From Sulfitobacter aestuariivivens (GTDB taxonomy: Bacteria > Pseudomonadota > Alphaproteobacteria > Rhodobacterales > Rhodobacteraceae): DNA of 64,000 nt. The stretch spans positions 1,903,634-1,967,633 of the forward strand of contig NZ_JACTAG010000001.1 of NCBI RefSeq assembly GCF_014763045.1, in the 5' to 3' direction. The number at the start of each line of letters is the position of its first letter. The stretch's first letter is position 1. This document shows, in pieces, positions 37,674 to 46,765 of the stretch. The position numbers and the translations under genes were made by a program. The notes under the pieces were generated by a model that saw nothing but the letters and a program-made list of their open reading frames with translations, searched no databases and had not been told where the DNA came from.

Positions 37674-38504
37674 TTAGGCTTGCATTAGGCCCAGGATACG
37701 TCGCGCCTCGGCGGCTGTGGCGACAGGGCGGTTGTGATTGGCACAAATCTCGGCCGTGCGCCGGACAAGTGCTGCATTCGACGGCGCGAGGGTGTCGCGA
37801 TCAAGGCGAATGTTGTCCTCAAGCCCGGTCCGGGCGTGGCCGCCAGCAGCGATAGCCCATTCATTCATTTTAAGCTGATCGCGGCCGATCCCAGCCGCGC
37901 ACCAGGCCGCTCCAGGGAAAAGCCGCTCAACGGTCTGCACGTAAAAATCAAATACATGCCGGTCGGCGGGCATGGCATTTTTCACGCCCATGACGAACTG
38001 GATGTAGGGGGTGTCGGCGATCGCGCCCTGCTTGTGCATTTCCGCGGCCTTCAGGATGTGGCTTAAATCGAAGGCTTCGATCTCGGGTTTCACCCCGTAT
38101 TTACTCATTTCCGCGGCAAGCCAATCGACCAGGTCAGGTGCGTTCTCATAGACCCGGGTGGGGAAGTTGTTCGATCCGACACTAAGCGAAGCCATATCGG
38201 GCCGCAGCGACAGCATCCCGCCACGCTCGCGTCCCGCGCCAGACCTCCCACCGGTCGAAAACTGCACAATCATGCCGGGGCAGTGTTTCTCCAGCCCTTC
38301 TTTCAAGCGCGCGAATTTTTCGGGATCACTTGAGGGGGTTTCGTCTTCATTGCGGACATGCGCATGACAAATCGCCGCCCCGGCCTCGAACGCTTCCTGC
38401 GTGCTTTCGACCTGTTCGGACACGCTGATCGGCACCGCGGGGTTCATGCTCTTGCGTGGCAAAGAGCCCGTAATCGCGACACATATGATGCAAGGGGTGC
38501 TCAT
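37674..38504 (-). CDS. Beta-keto acid cleavage enzyme (BKACE, DUF849)
   Basis: Enzyme of the family that condenses a beta-keto acid with acetyl-CoA and cleaves it to acetoacetate and a new acyl-CoA. The 276 residues are a TIM barrel. The zinc-binding CHAHVRNEDETPS (about residue 48) and the IVQFSTGGRSGAGRERGGM region are clear, as is the family-typical GGHARTGLEDNIRLDRD (about residue 221). The start at ATG 38504 gives MSTPCIICVAITG. It sits directly after the hydroxyquinol dioxygenase gene (four-base gap). In a pathway that ends in 3-oxoadipate, the likely substrate is 3-oxoadipate, giving succinyl-CoA and acetoacetate. Confidence 0.9.
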   Translation of the reverse strand: MSTPCIICVAITGSLPRKSMNPAVPISVSEQVESTQEAFEAGAAICHAHVRNEDETPSSDPEKFARLKEGLEKHCPGMIVQFSTGGRSGAGRERGGMLSLRPDMASLSVGSNNFPTRVYENAPDLVDWLAAEMSKYGVKPEIEAFDLSHILKAAEMHKQGAIADTPYIQFVMGVKNAMPADRHVFDFYVQTVERLFPGAAWCAAGIGRDQLKMNEWAIAAGGHARTGLEDNIRLDRDTLAPSNAALVRRTAEICANHNRPVATAAEARRILGLMQA

Positions 38505-38508
38505 GTCT

Positions 38509-39396
38509 TCAGACTTTCGGTGCGAGGATGAAGTCAAACTCAACATCCCAGTAGAACAAGCCGTCAAAGCCGACCTCAGCAATCCGATCACTATCCTCCA
38601 CCCTTACAAAATCGGCGATCAGGCTCTCTTTGACACCGAAGACTGAATCGCTGTCGATATAGATGTCGTCAGGATCGAAGATGTGTGTGGTGACTTCGTC
38701 ATATCCATCCTTTGAGATGATGTAGTGTAGGTGGGCGGGGCGGAAGGGATGACGGCCCAGTTCCGCCAGGAGCGCACCGACCGGCCCGTCAGCCGGGATA
38801 GAATAGTGCTTTGGGCGGACGGCCTTGAACCAGTAGCTCCCGTCGTCGCCGGTGCGAAAGACGCCGCGCAGATTAAAGTCCGGCTGGATGCCCTTTTGCT
38901 GAACGTCATAGAAACCTTCGTCATTTGCCTGCCAGACATCGATCTTAACGCCAGAGATCGGGTTCCCGTCGACATCAAGAACGCGACCGCGGACAACCAT
39001 GTCATCGCCCTTTCCATCGAGGCAGATGTTTGTTCCCATTGGGTATTCCGGTGCATCGCCCACATGGAACGGGCCTAGCACGGTATTTTCGGACGCACCT
39101 TTGGGGCGTCTGGAGTTGATGGCGTCGACCAGCATTGACACGCCCAGAACGTCGGACAGAAGAATGAACTCCTGCCGCCAATCGTCCGACATGTGCCCTG
39201 TTTTTGTCAGGAACATGATCGCCTGCATCCACTCCTCTTGCGTCGGTTCAATTTCCTTGATCGCGGCATGCAGATGATGCGTGATGCTATGCATGACTTC
39301 CTTCAGCCTTGCGTTCTGAGCATTGGCATTTTGCCCGACGACGACATCGGCACTGTTTTCTTCAGTGAAATGTGCTTTTGGTAATTCTTCAGACAT
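38509..39396 (-). CDS. Hydroxyquinol 1,2-dioxygenase
   Basis: Intradiol ring-cleavage enzyme that opens hydroxyquinol (1,2,4-trihydroxybenzene) to maleylacetate, using Fe(III). The 295 residues comprise an N-terminal helical dimerisation domain and a beta-sandwich catalytic domain. Candidate iron ligands are the Tyr in VRPKHYSIP (about residue 199) and the His pair in RPAHLHYII (about 223), with a further Tyr about 30 residues earlier. The DVWQANDEGFYDVQQ motif is shared by the catechol and hydroxyquinol groups. Assignment to hydroxyquinol rests on the neighbouring maleylacetate reductase gene. Confidence 0.88.
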   Translation of the reverse strand: MSEELPKAHFTEENSADVVVGQNANAQNARLKEVMHSITHHLHAAIKEIEPTQEEWMQAIMFLTKTGHMSDDWRQEFILLSDVLGVSMLVDAINSRRPKGASENTVLGPFHVGDAPEYPMGTNICLDGKGDDMVVRGRVLDVDGNPISGVKIDVWQANDEGFYDVQQKGIQPDFNLRGVFRTGDDGSYWFKAVRPKHYSIPADGPVGALLAELGRHPFRPAHLHYIISKDGYDEVTTHIFDPDDIYIDSDSVFGVKESLIADFVRVEDSDRIAEVGFDGLFYWDVEFDFILAPKV

Positions 39397-39470
39397 TGTT
39401 GCCTTCCTTCAGTCGTTCGCCGCACAGACAGCTATGGGGTAAATTAATCGCCGCTTTCCGGGCTGATGTG

Positions 39471-40523
39471 TCATTTGTCCGGTGCATTCCCATGCCAGGC
39501 ATCTTCAAGAAGAGATCGAATACCGGCCGGCGTCAGTTCGCGCGGATTCCAATAGGGGTTTTTCGTTGCAAGTTCAGTTGCATGGTCAAGGTCCTCCAGC
39601 CGGAGACCCAGATCGCGAAGCGCCAGCGGGGCGCCCAGCTTTTTTGAGAATTTCCACAGTTCAAGACCAGGTGACTTGCCGCCAAGGAGGTCTGCGATGG
39701 GCGACAGCAGATCAGCGACAGTCCGGGCGTTGAAATGAATGGCGTGGGGCAGGATAATCGCATGTGTCTCTGCATGCGGCAGGTCGAAAGTGCCGCCCAG
39801 CGTATGGCAAAGCTTGTGGTGTAGAGCCATGCCAACCTGGCCCAAAACCGCGCCGCAGGCCCAGGCGCCGCGCAGCGTTTCTTCGCGGGCACTAAGGTCT
39901 TCGGGATCCTCAAGGACCCGAGGCAAGGCATGGATAAAGGCCGCCAGCCCCTCTTGGGCAAGTTTTGTGCTGTGCGCGTTCCGGTCTTTTGCATAAAGCG
40001 CTTCGGCCGCGTGCGCCATGGCATTGAGTGCGGAGGACACTGTCATGTCTCTGGGAAGACCGGTCACCAGTTCGGGGTCATAAAGGATAACTTCCGGCAA
40101 GACCTTCTTATCAGTGAGTGTTTTCTTTACGCCGTCTTGTGTCTGACCCAAGATCGGCGTCGCTTCGCTGCCCGCGTAGGTGGTGGGTATGACAATCTGT
40201 GGGAGGTCCGTACGGTAGGCAATTGCTTTGCCCAGACCAGTTGTTGACCCTCCCCCTATAGCAACGACGCAATCGGCGTTGACCTCATTGGCATGTTTTA
40301 CGGCCTCGTCCGTGACAGACACCGGCGTGTGCATGGTCGCCCGTGAGAACACGCCTGCCGAGGCTCCGTTCAAAAGCGACGCAATATCCAAGGCGGATGA
40401 AGACTGATGTGGCGTCGAAAGAATGAGGGCGCGAGAACAGCCGAGGGATTTCACCTCGTTTAGGACCTGTCGCCGGATACCTGCACCGAACAAGACCTTC
40501 TGATCATTTGATGACTTCGACAT
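39471..40523 (-). CDS. Maleylacetate reductase
   Basis: Iron-alcohol-dehydrogenase-family enzyme that reduces maleylacetate to 3-oxoadipate with NAD(P)H. The 350 residues contain VVAIGGGSTTGLGKAIA (about residue 92), the coenzyme site, and the C-terminal HHKLCHTLGGTFDLPHAETHAIILPH, which has the His pattern of maleylacetate reductases rather than the metal site of true iron dehydrogenases. ATG 40523 is preferred over a longer frame. It is first in its operon and divergent from a LysR gene, 96 bases away. Confidence 0.93.
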   Translation of the reverse strand: MSKSSNDQKVLFGAGIRRQVLNEVKSLGCSRALILSTPHQSSSALDIASLLNGASAGVFSRATMHTPVSVTDEAVKHANEVNADCVVAIGGGSTTGLGKAIAYRTDLPQIVIPTTYAGSEATPILGQTQDGVKKTLTDKKVLPEVILYDPELVTGLPRDMTVSSALNAMAHAAEALYAKDRNAHSTKLAQEGLAAFIHALPRVLEDPEDLSAREETLRGAWACGAVLGQVGMALHHKLCHTLGGTFDLPHAETHAIILPHAIHFNARTVADLLSPIADLLGGKSPGLELWKFSKKLGAPLALRDLGLRLEDLDHATELATKNPYWNPRELTPAGIRSLLEDAWHGNAPDK

Positions 40524-40619
40524 ATCGAGTCCGATCGATTTCCCTGCATTCTTCACTACACTAGCAGGCCAGGTCGGGCGACTTGATCGATTGTCTGCGC
40601 AGTAATATACCAAATCCTT

Positions 40620-41555
40620 ATGAAGTTAGACCCACGTCACTTGGAAATCCTTGCAGCCATCGTCGAAAAAGGCGGACTGACCGAGGGGGCTGTAGCGCTG
40701 GGCAAGTCTCAGCCAAGCATTTCCAGAGCGATTGCTCAGCTTGAGGAAAGACTTGGCGTAAAGCTTTTCGAAAGCAACAAGCGTCCTTTGCAGCCCACAG
40801 ACTTTTGCGCTCAGCTTGCTCAATACGGCAGAACCATCTCCTCGGCGAACCGAGAGGCGGGAGCCTTTGTCACAAGGTTCAAAAATGGCCAGGCCGGAGC
40901 GTTGCGTGTGGCTGGCTCTCCGATTTTTATGGACGGCGTTGTTTCGCCGATACTCGCTGCATTTCAGGCAGAGTATCCTTCGATTGAGATTGTGCAAAGT
41001 TATGGGTATGCGACCAATGTCCTTGATCGGCTGGCGAGCGGGTCGCTGGATCTTGGCGTTGTGCCCATCCGAAAATCGACGGCCCCCAAAAGTGTGAACG
41101 TCAGTACAGTTTTGCCCGGCAAGAATGTCATTGCCTGCAGAATGGGTCACCCATTGACGAAGGAAAAGGACCTGTCCGCGGAAATGATCTCTAATCAGGC
41201 CTGGATTGCGCCACCGCCCGAAAGTCCGTTGTATCAGGACCTTCGGGCCGTTCTGGACGGCATTGGCATCGAAGATATCAAAGTCAGTTTCTCCGGTGGC
41301 TCGTTGTCATCCATTCTCAATTTCCTGAACGAATCCGATGCATTGACAATTCTTCCGCTGTCGGTGGTCTATAGACTGAAACGCCAGAATTCCCTGGCAG
41401 CTTTGCAAGCGCCCGTCGGTGATCCGGACAGAAGCTTATGCGTCGTGACCGCGCAATCCAATCTGGAGTTTCCGGCCCGCGAGCGCCTGATCAAGTATCT
41501 GCGAAACGAGTTATCATCGCTCAATGAATTGATCAGCCTCCATGAAGGGCAGTAG
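40620..41555 (+). CDS. LysR-family regulator, likely of the hydroxyquinol operon
   Basis: A 311-residue LysR protein. The helix-turn-helix is EKGGLTEGAVALGKSQPSISRAIAQL in two pieces, and the effector domain begins near residue 94 (GALRVAGSPIFMDGVVS). It is divergent from the maleylacetate reductase gene with a 96-base intergenic region, the classic place for a LysR activator and its inducible operon. A pathway intermediate, such as hydroxyquinol or maleylacetate, would be a typical inducer. No second strong operator can be read by eye. Confidence 0.92.
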   Translation: MKLDPRHLEILAAIVEKGGLTEGAVALGKSQPSISRAIAQLEERLGVKLFESNKRPLQPTDFCAQLAQYGRTISSANREAGAFVTRFKNGQAGALRVAGSPIFMDGVVSPILAAFQAEYPSIEIVQSYGYATNVLDRLASGSLDLGVVPIRKSTAPKSVNVSTVLPGKNVIACRMGHPLTKEKDLSAEMISNQAWIAPPPESPLYQDLRAVLDGIGIEDIKVSFSGGSLSSILNFLNESDALTILPLSVVYRLKRQNSLAALQAPVGDPDRSLCVVTAQSNLEFPARERLIKYLRNELSSLNELISLHEGQ

Positions 41556-41674
41556 CGCAGGCGCCCTTCCGTTTCCTGTCTGGAACGTGCCTAAATCAAG
41601 GACCAGTGCAGAATGTCTAACGGCGGCATCCACCAACGCTATGTACTGGTTCGTTCAAGCACGACTCAACGCAG

Positions 41675-43435
41675 CTATTGGATAGAGAGAACTTTGCGCA
41701 TCACTCTGTGTAACTCTGCCTGCGGATTGTCTGGTAAGCCCTTGATCCGCCAGGCGACATGGTGATCCGGCCTGACCAGAATGCATCCACTGTCAGAGAT
41801 CTCTGAGGCGCGGGCCCAATCGCCCGAGTGATCGGCAATCGGCTGACGGGGTCCGATGATATGAACCTCGATTTCAAGGCCCAGAGCGTCATTGATCTTG
41901 GCAGCCGCATCTGCCCACGGCTCACCGCCGATACCGGTCAGAATCGTGAACCGCCCTTGGCCACAGAGGTCCAGTGTTGAGACGCGCTGTCCGGTATCAT
42001 GATCGTATAACCAAACATGGGGTACCCGGGCGCCCGGCCAGGTTGTCGGCTGGTAGTGAAGTTCTGCATCCTGTGCAAAGGCAGGCTCAGCTTGGCCATC
42101 TGTTTCAATCGCGTCGGACCGGTAGCGCTGGTTCATTTCCACGCCATGAGCATCGAACTCATACTTTTTGAATGCAATCGCTTCTCGGATCGCAGTCCGC
42201 TGTTTTTCAGCATCAGCAGTTGCGTTGCACCGCGCTTCAAGATTCTGCTGTATTACTTCCGGATCGCCCCCCTCGGCCATGCCAAGGGATTCAAAGATTG
42301 GTCCGAATTCCTCTATCGACTGATTGGCGCGCGTTACGATCTGTTTGGCTACAGGCGTGCGTTCGGAGCTGTAGCTGTCAAGCAGCGCCTCACCCGCTTG
42401 TCCTTTGATGACCGCGGCCAGCTTCCAGGCGAGGTTGAAGCTGTCCTGAATCGACGTGTTCGACCCCAAGCCGTTCGATGGCGGATGCCGGTGGGCGGCG
42501 TCTCCCATGATGAAGACGCGGTCCTTTTGCATATGGGTGGCGTACATGTTGTTGACCGTCCAGGTGTTCGCGCTGAGAAGCTCGATTTCAAGCTCCGGAT
42601 CGCCGACAAGCTGACGTGCGACCTGCGTCGCCATGGCCTCGTCCACCTCAGGCGCTGGCGCATTAATGTCGTAGCCCCAGACAATCAGCCATTCGTTCCA
42701 CGGGCGCACCATCCGGACAAGCCCCATACCGATGCCGCCCACGTTTGAACCGGGTTGCATCACCCAATAAAGCACACTCGGACGATGGGCGACGTACTTC
42801 GACAGATCGGCGCGGAAGACAATGTTCATCGATCCGCCGACGCCCATCTGACCCTCAAAGGGTGTCTCGATATGTTGAGCAACAAGCGAGTTGCCGCCGT
42901 CAGCACCAACCAGGAATTTCGATCTGATCGTCACTTCCTCGCCTGACAGGCGGTCCAGGCAGGTTGTCGTCACACCGTCCGCGTCCTGGACATGGCTGAG
43001 GTACTCAGTTGACATCCGCGCTTGCGTGCCACGAGAGCAGGCCGTCTTGAACAGCAGTGGCTCCATGAAGGTCTGTGGCAGGTCATTCATCATTGTCGGA
43101 CTGGACAGGAGATGCTCTGCTTTTGACAAAGGGTGATTGCCCCAGCTCTTCAGCCTGCCGATTTCCTCTCCCGCGAGGCTTTCGCAGAACACGTTTTCTC
43201 CCATTAGCTCCTGATCAGCCGCAAAAAGATAGGCTTCATCTTCGACGCTCTGGCCCAGGTCGCGCAACACCTCCATCGTGCGTTGGTTGGTGATATGCGC
43301 GCGGGGTGTATTCGCAAGCCAGCGGTACCGGTTCACGGCCATGTTCTCGATGCCGTAGCTCGACAGCAGCGCCGCTGTTGCAGACCCGGCGGGCCCGGTG
43401 CCAATGATAAGTACGTCGGTTTCAATTCGGGCCAT
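41675..43435 (-). CDS. FAD-dependent aromatic monooxygenase, TfdB/resorcinol-hydroxylase-like
   Basis: Flavoprotein of 586 residues that would hydroxylate a phenolic ring. It has the FAD-binding GTGPAGSATA near the N-terminus (about residues 12-21), the DG motif region KFLVGADGGNSLVAQ (about residue 172) and the second FAD motif RVFIMGDAAHRHPPSNGLG (about residue 306). The C-terminal thioredoxin-like domain is present, as in TfdB and resorcinol hydroxylases. Together with the hydroxyquinol dioxygenase this suggests conversion of resorcinol or a chlorinated or substituted phenol to hydroxyquinol. The exact substrate is not shown. It is last in the ABC transporter operon. Confidence 0.87.
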   Translation of the reverse strand: MARIETDVLIIGTGPAGSATAALLSSYGIENMAVNRYRWLANTPRAHITNQRTMEVLRDLGQSVEDEAYLFAADQELMGENVFCESLAGEEIGRLKSWGNHPLSKAEHLLSSPTMMNDLPQTFMEPLLFKTACSRGTQARMSTEYLSHVQDADGVTTTCLDRLSGEEVTIRSKFLVGADGGNSLVAQHIETPFEGQMGVGGSMNIVFRADLSKYVAHRPSVLYWVMQPGSNVGGIGMGLVRMVRPWNEWLIVWGYDINAPAPEVDEAMATQVARQLVGDPELEIELLSANTWTVNNMYATHMQKDRVFIMGDAAHRHPPSNGLGSNTSIQDSFNLAWKLAAVIKGQAGEALLDSYSSERTPVAKQIVTRANQSIEEFGPIFESLGMAEGGDPEVIQQNLEARCNATADAEKQRTAIREAIAFKKYEFDAHGVEMNQRYRSDAIETDGQAEPAFAQDAELHYQPTTWPGARVPHVWLYDHDTGQRVSTLDLCGQGRFTILTGIGGEPWADAAAKINDALGLEIEVHIIGPRQPIADHSGDWARASEISDSGCILVRPDHHVAWRIKGLPDNPQAELHRVMRKVLSIQ

Positions 43436-43461
43436 GACAGCGCCTTTCTTTCTTGGTTACT

Positions 43462-44049
43462 TTACGAACGCGGATCCCAGAGGCGGTTGTCGAATTCGGC
43501 CTCGTAGGCCTTACCGTCCGGATAGCTCACAAGCTCAAGCTGCATGCCCCACGGCGCCAGAAAATAGACCCAGGTCTCACCGGCGCTTGGTCCCTCGGTC
43601 ATTGTCGTCGGGGCGCCCAATACTGTGACGCCGTTCTCTTTGAGATACTCAACTGCGGCGGGCATGTCGGTTGTGTAAAATGCAATGTGATGTCCCCCCA
43701 CGTCTGAGTTGCGGGGCGGTGTCAGCCTTCGCTCGGGCGCGGTGTAGTCAAAGATTTCAAAGTTTGCGCCATTGCCGCAGCGCATCAGTCGCATTGCTGG
43801 GATTGTCGCTTTGGCATCGACATTCAGGTGATCGGCCATCCACGTGCTGTCCCCGCCCGAAAAAGGGCCAAGCGGATAAAAGGACGCGCATCCGAGCACG
43901 TCACCAAAGAAGGTCACCGCCTGTTCAAGGTCGGGAACGGTAAAGCCGACATGATCAATACCGGTCATCCCCGGCAGACCGCCATGCCCTTCGGCGAAAG
44001 CAGATGTGGCAATGGCCGAAAAGGCGGCGGCGGCAAACAGTTTACGCAT
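43462..44049 (-). CDS. VOC-superfamily (glyoxalase-like) protein with signal peptide
   Basis: A 195-residue protein with a clear Sec signal peptide (MRKLFAAAAFSAIATSAFAEG) followed by a VOC domain. Candidate metal residues are the His in GIDHVGFTVPDL and the later HHIAFYT and QLELVSYP parts, as in the two-repeat fold. VOC enzymes are usually cytoplasmic, so export is unusual. It lies between the ABC permease gene (four-base gap) and the monooxygenase gene, which suggests a periplasmic role with the imported compound, either binding or modifying it. Confidence 0.83.
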   Translation of the reverse strand: MRKLFAAAAFSAIATSAFAEGHGGLPGMTGIDHVGFTVPDLEQAVTFFGDVLGCASFYPLGPFSGGDSTWMADHLNVDAKATIPAMRLMRCGNGANFEIFDYTAPERRLTPPRNSDVGGHHIAFYTTDMPAAVEYLKENGVTVLGAPTTMTEGPSAGETWVYFLAPWGMQLELVSYPDGKAYEAEFDNRLWDPRS

Positions 44050-44052
44050 GGT

Positions 44053-45111
44053 TCAGGTCTCCTTGTCAGAAAAGCGCCCGCCGGTCAGACGGCGGCGGAT
44101 GGGAAAAAGGTGCAGGCCGGTGCGTTCGGACAGCAGCCCCCAAAGGCCGCGTGGCGCAAACAGCATAATCGCGATTCCGATCAGTCCGAGGATCATCAGG
44201 TACCAGCTGCCGAAATCGGCCAGCAGGCTTTGCAATAGGAAGAAGATGAGAACACCGATGATCGGCCCTTCGATGGTGCCGATCCCGCCGATGACAACGA
44301 TGAATATCACGTAGGCCGTCCAGTCGGTCACGCTGAACGCAGCATCGGGCGAAATGCGTGCCTTTTGAAGATAGATCAGCCCGCCGGCGAGCCCGGTGCC
44401 AAAGGCAGATACCAAAAACACGATCCATTTCATCCGGCTCGCGTCCACGCCGACGGATTTTGCCGCTTCGGCGTTGTCTCGTACAGCCGCAAGTGCCAGG
44501 CCGCGCTTTGTTCTCAAAAGCCAGTAAATCCCCGCGATCGTTGCCACTGCGAGCGCCAGTGCTAACCAATAGGCGAGGATATCGCGCGCCGCCGAGGACC
44601 GCACGCCCAACAGGGTTTCGATGGCTTCGACACCCCACATCTCGCGCATGGCCGAACGCGGTAGGGATGTGCCTGTCCCGCCACCCACAGCTTTCCATTG
44701 CGCAATTGACAGGCGCGTAACTTCGGCGATGACCCAGGTACCGATGGCGAAATACGCACCTTGAAGTCGAAACGCAAAATAGGCCGTGGGCACAGCGAGG
44801 ATCAGTGCCGCAATGCCCGAGACAAGAATGGCCGCCACCGGATCGAGACCAAGCAGTATGACTGCACCAAAGAGCGCGTAGGCGCCCATGCCTACAAAGG
44901 CCTGCTGACCGACCGAGACAAGCCCACCATAGCCCGCCAGCAGGTTCCAGAACTGCGCAAGCGTCAGCATCGTCAGAATGAAGAACAGATCTTGTATCAT
45001 GCCGCGTCCGACGATCGCGGGTGCGACCACAAGCAGACCAGTCACGATGACCGCGCATAGACCGAAAACCGTCGACGCGGGCGTGCGCGTTGTGACCGTA
45101 TAAGTGCTCAT
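44053..45111 (-). CDS. ABC transporter permease, LivM-like
   Basis: Inner-membrane permease of a branched-chain-amino-acid-type importer, 352 residues with about ten membrane segments and the conserved AVRDNAEAAKSVGVDASRMKW loop in pieces near the C-terminal half. ATG 45111 shares a base with the LivH stop codon; the longer upstream frame has no support. In this context the importer probably carries an aromatic or other non-amino-acid substrate, since its operon ends in a ring hydroxylase. Confidence 0.9.
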   Translation of the reverse strand: MSTYTVTTRTPASTVFGLCAVIVTGLLVVAPAIVGRGMIQDLFFILTMLTLAQFWNLLAGYGGLVSVGQQAFVGMGAYALFGAVILLGLDPVAAILVSGIAALILAVPTAYFAFRLQGAYFAIGTWVIAEVTRLSIAQWKAVGGGTGTSLPRSAMREMWGVEAIETLLGVRSSAARDILAYWLALALAVATIAGIYWLLRTKRGLALAAVRDNAEAAKSVGVDASRMKWIVFLVSAFGTGLAGGLIYLQKARISPDAAFSVTDWTAYVIFIVVIGGIGTIEGPIIGVLIFFLLQSLLADFGSWYLMILGLIGIAIMLFAPRGLWGLLSERTGLHLFPIRRRLTGGRFSDKET

Positions 45112-45974
45112 CAATCGTTCCCCCTGGGAAAGAGACCGCGTGGGCGCACCAAGAGCACGACCAGAAACGCAACATGACCTGCAAGGATCTGCCATTCTGG
45201 GTTGATCGCAGCTCCGAGTGTCTGCGCGACACCGATGATCACGCCCCCCGCAAGCGTGCCCCAAAGGCTGCCGAGCCCGCCGATGATGACCGCCTCGAAA
45301 GCGTAGATCAGGCGGGCCGGACCGATTGAAGGATCAAAGTTTGCCCGTGTCCCCAGATAAAGCGCGGAGATCGTCACCACGATCATCGCAATGCCGGTGG
45401 CGGTGGCAAAGACCCGGTTCGGCCGGATCCCCATAAGACTGGCGGTGGTGGCGTCATCAGACGTCGCGCGGAAGGCCCGCCCGATCCCCGTGCGGTAAAA
45501 AAGCTGATTCAGGCCGAGAATGACGCCGATGGCAGACGCGAAGGTCAAAAGCGGTATGACGCCAAAACTCAACGACCCGACGGAGACCGATGCCGTCTCA
45601 AGCGCGCCGAGGCTGATCCGCTGACTGTCGGCGCTGAAACCTTCCAGCAGCGCGTTCTGCAGCACGATTGACAGACCGAACGTCACCAGAAGGGGCGGCA
45701 GAATGTCGTCGCCCAGCGTTCTGTTCAGAACGAACCGTTGCAGAAGCCATCCAAGGGCAAAAAGCACAGGTGCCGCCACAATAGCAGCGACAAACGGGTT
45801 CATTCCTGTCGCCGTAACGAGGATGAGGATCAGATATGACGCGAGGATGATGAGGTCACCGTGGGCGAGGTTCACCAACCGCATAATCCCGAACACAAGG
45901 CTGAGCCCGGCGGCAAAGAGGGCATAGAGGCCGCCAAGAAGAATCCCCTGAATAATCGTATCAACCCAGATCAT
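45111..45974 (-). CDS. ABC transporter permease, LivH-like
   Basis: Second permease of the importer, 287 residues with about eight membrane segments. The start reads MIWVDTIIQGILLGGLYALFAAGLSLVFG in two pieces, the LivH opening. The conserved RATSDDATTASLMGIRPNRV loop contacts the ATPases. ATG 45974 overlaps the LivF stop by four bases. All four core genes of the importer lie in tight succession. Confidence 0.9.
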   Translation of the reverse strand: MIWVDTIIQGILLGGLYALFAAGLSLVFGIMRLVNLAHGDLIILASYLILILVTATGMNPFVAAIVAAPVLFALGWLLQRFVLNRTLGDDILPPLLVTFGLSIVLQNALLEGFSADSQRISLGALETASVSVGSLSFGVIPLLTFASAIGVILGLNQLFYRTGIGRAFRATSDDATTASLMGIRPNRVFATATGIAMIVVTISALYLGTRANFDPSIGPARLIYAFEAVIIGGLGSLWGTLAGGVIIGVAQTLGAAINPEWQILAGHVAFLVVLLVRPRGLFPRGND

Positions 45975-46765
45975 GCTGTGGCCCCGAAATAGGCCTCGTG
46001 GATCGCCTCTCGGCTGATCTCCGAGGACCTGCCGGATAGCGTGACCCGACCTTCCATCATGCAATAGACCCGGTCGGCCACCCGCATCGCCTGTCCGATA
46101 TCCTGTTCAACGACGATCACGCTTGCGCCTGTTTCTTTGATTTTGGGCAGGGCCGCATAGATGTCCTTGATGACGACAGGGGCCAGACCCAGGCTGATCT
46201 CATCACACAAGAGCACGTCAGGATTCGACATCAGTGCACGCCCGATGGCGACCATCTGCTGCTGACCACCAGAAAGGGCGGTGCCTGGAGTATGTCGCCG
46301 TTCGCGCAGGATCGGAAACAGCTCGTAAATAGTGTCGAGCGTCCAGTAGCCTTGCCCGTCATGGCCACCGGCAAGCAGCGCGGGGTCAGGTGCGCCGGTG
46401 ATCCGGGCGATCAGACTGTCGAGCCGGTCTCCGAAATCGGCGCCCCCCTTATGCTGGCCACCGATCACGAGGTTCTCCTCGACACTCAGGGACCGGAACA
46501 GCCGCCGCCCCTCGGGCACCATGGCGATGCCGCGTTTCATGATCGTGTCAGCGGGCAGGGCACCAACCGGTGTTCCCTTGTGCTGGATCTGCTCCGGCGC
46601 GTTCTGCAGGACGCCAGACAGTGACCGCATCAGCGTTGTCTTGCCAGCACCATTGGCACCGATGATGGCCACCGTTTCGCCACGCTCAAGCGTAATATCG
46701 ACGCCGAAAAGGGCTTGGAAATCGCCGTAATTTGCCGTCAGCGCTTGTGTTTCAAGAAGTGCCAT
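45971..46765 (-). CDS. ABC transporter ATP-binding protein, LivF-like
   Basis: ATPase of 264 residues. Walker A is GANGAGKTT (about residue 36), the signature is LSGGQQQMVAIGRAL and Walker B is LLCDEISLGLAP. An insert of about 25 residues (ITGAPDPALLAGGHDGQGY and beyond) between the Q-loop and the signature makes it longer than a typical LivF of 233-240 residues. The stop lies inside the LivH start region, and the start abuts the LivG stop. Confidence 0.9.
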   Translation of the reverse strand: MALLETQALTANYGDFQALFGVDITLERGETVAIIGANGAGKTTLMRSLSGVLQNAPEQIQHKGTPVGALPADTIMKRGIAMVPEGRRLFRSLSVEENLVIGGQHKGGADFGDRLDSLIARITGAPDPALLAGGHDGQGYWTLDTIYELFPILRERRHTPGTALSGGQQQMVAIGRALMSNPDVLLCDEISLGLAPVVIKDIYAALPKIKETGASVIVVEQDIGQAMRVADRVYCMMEGRVTLSGRSSEISREAIHEAYFGATA

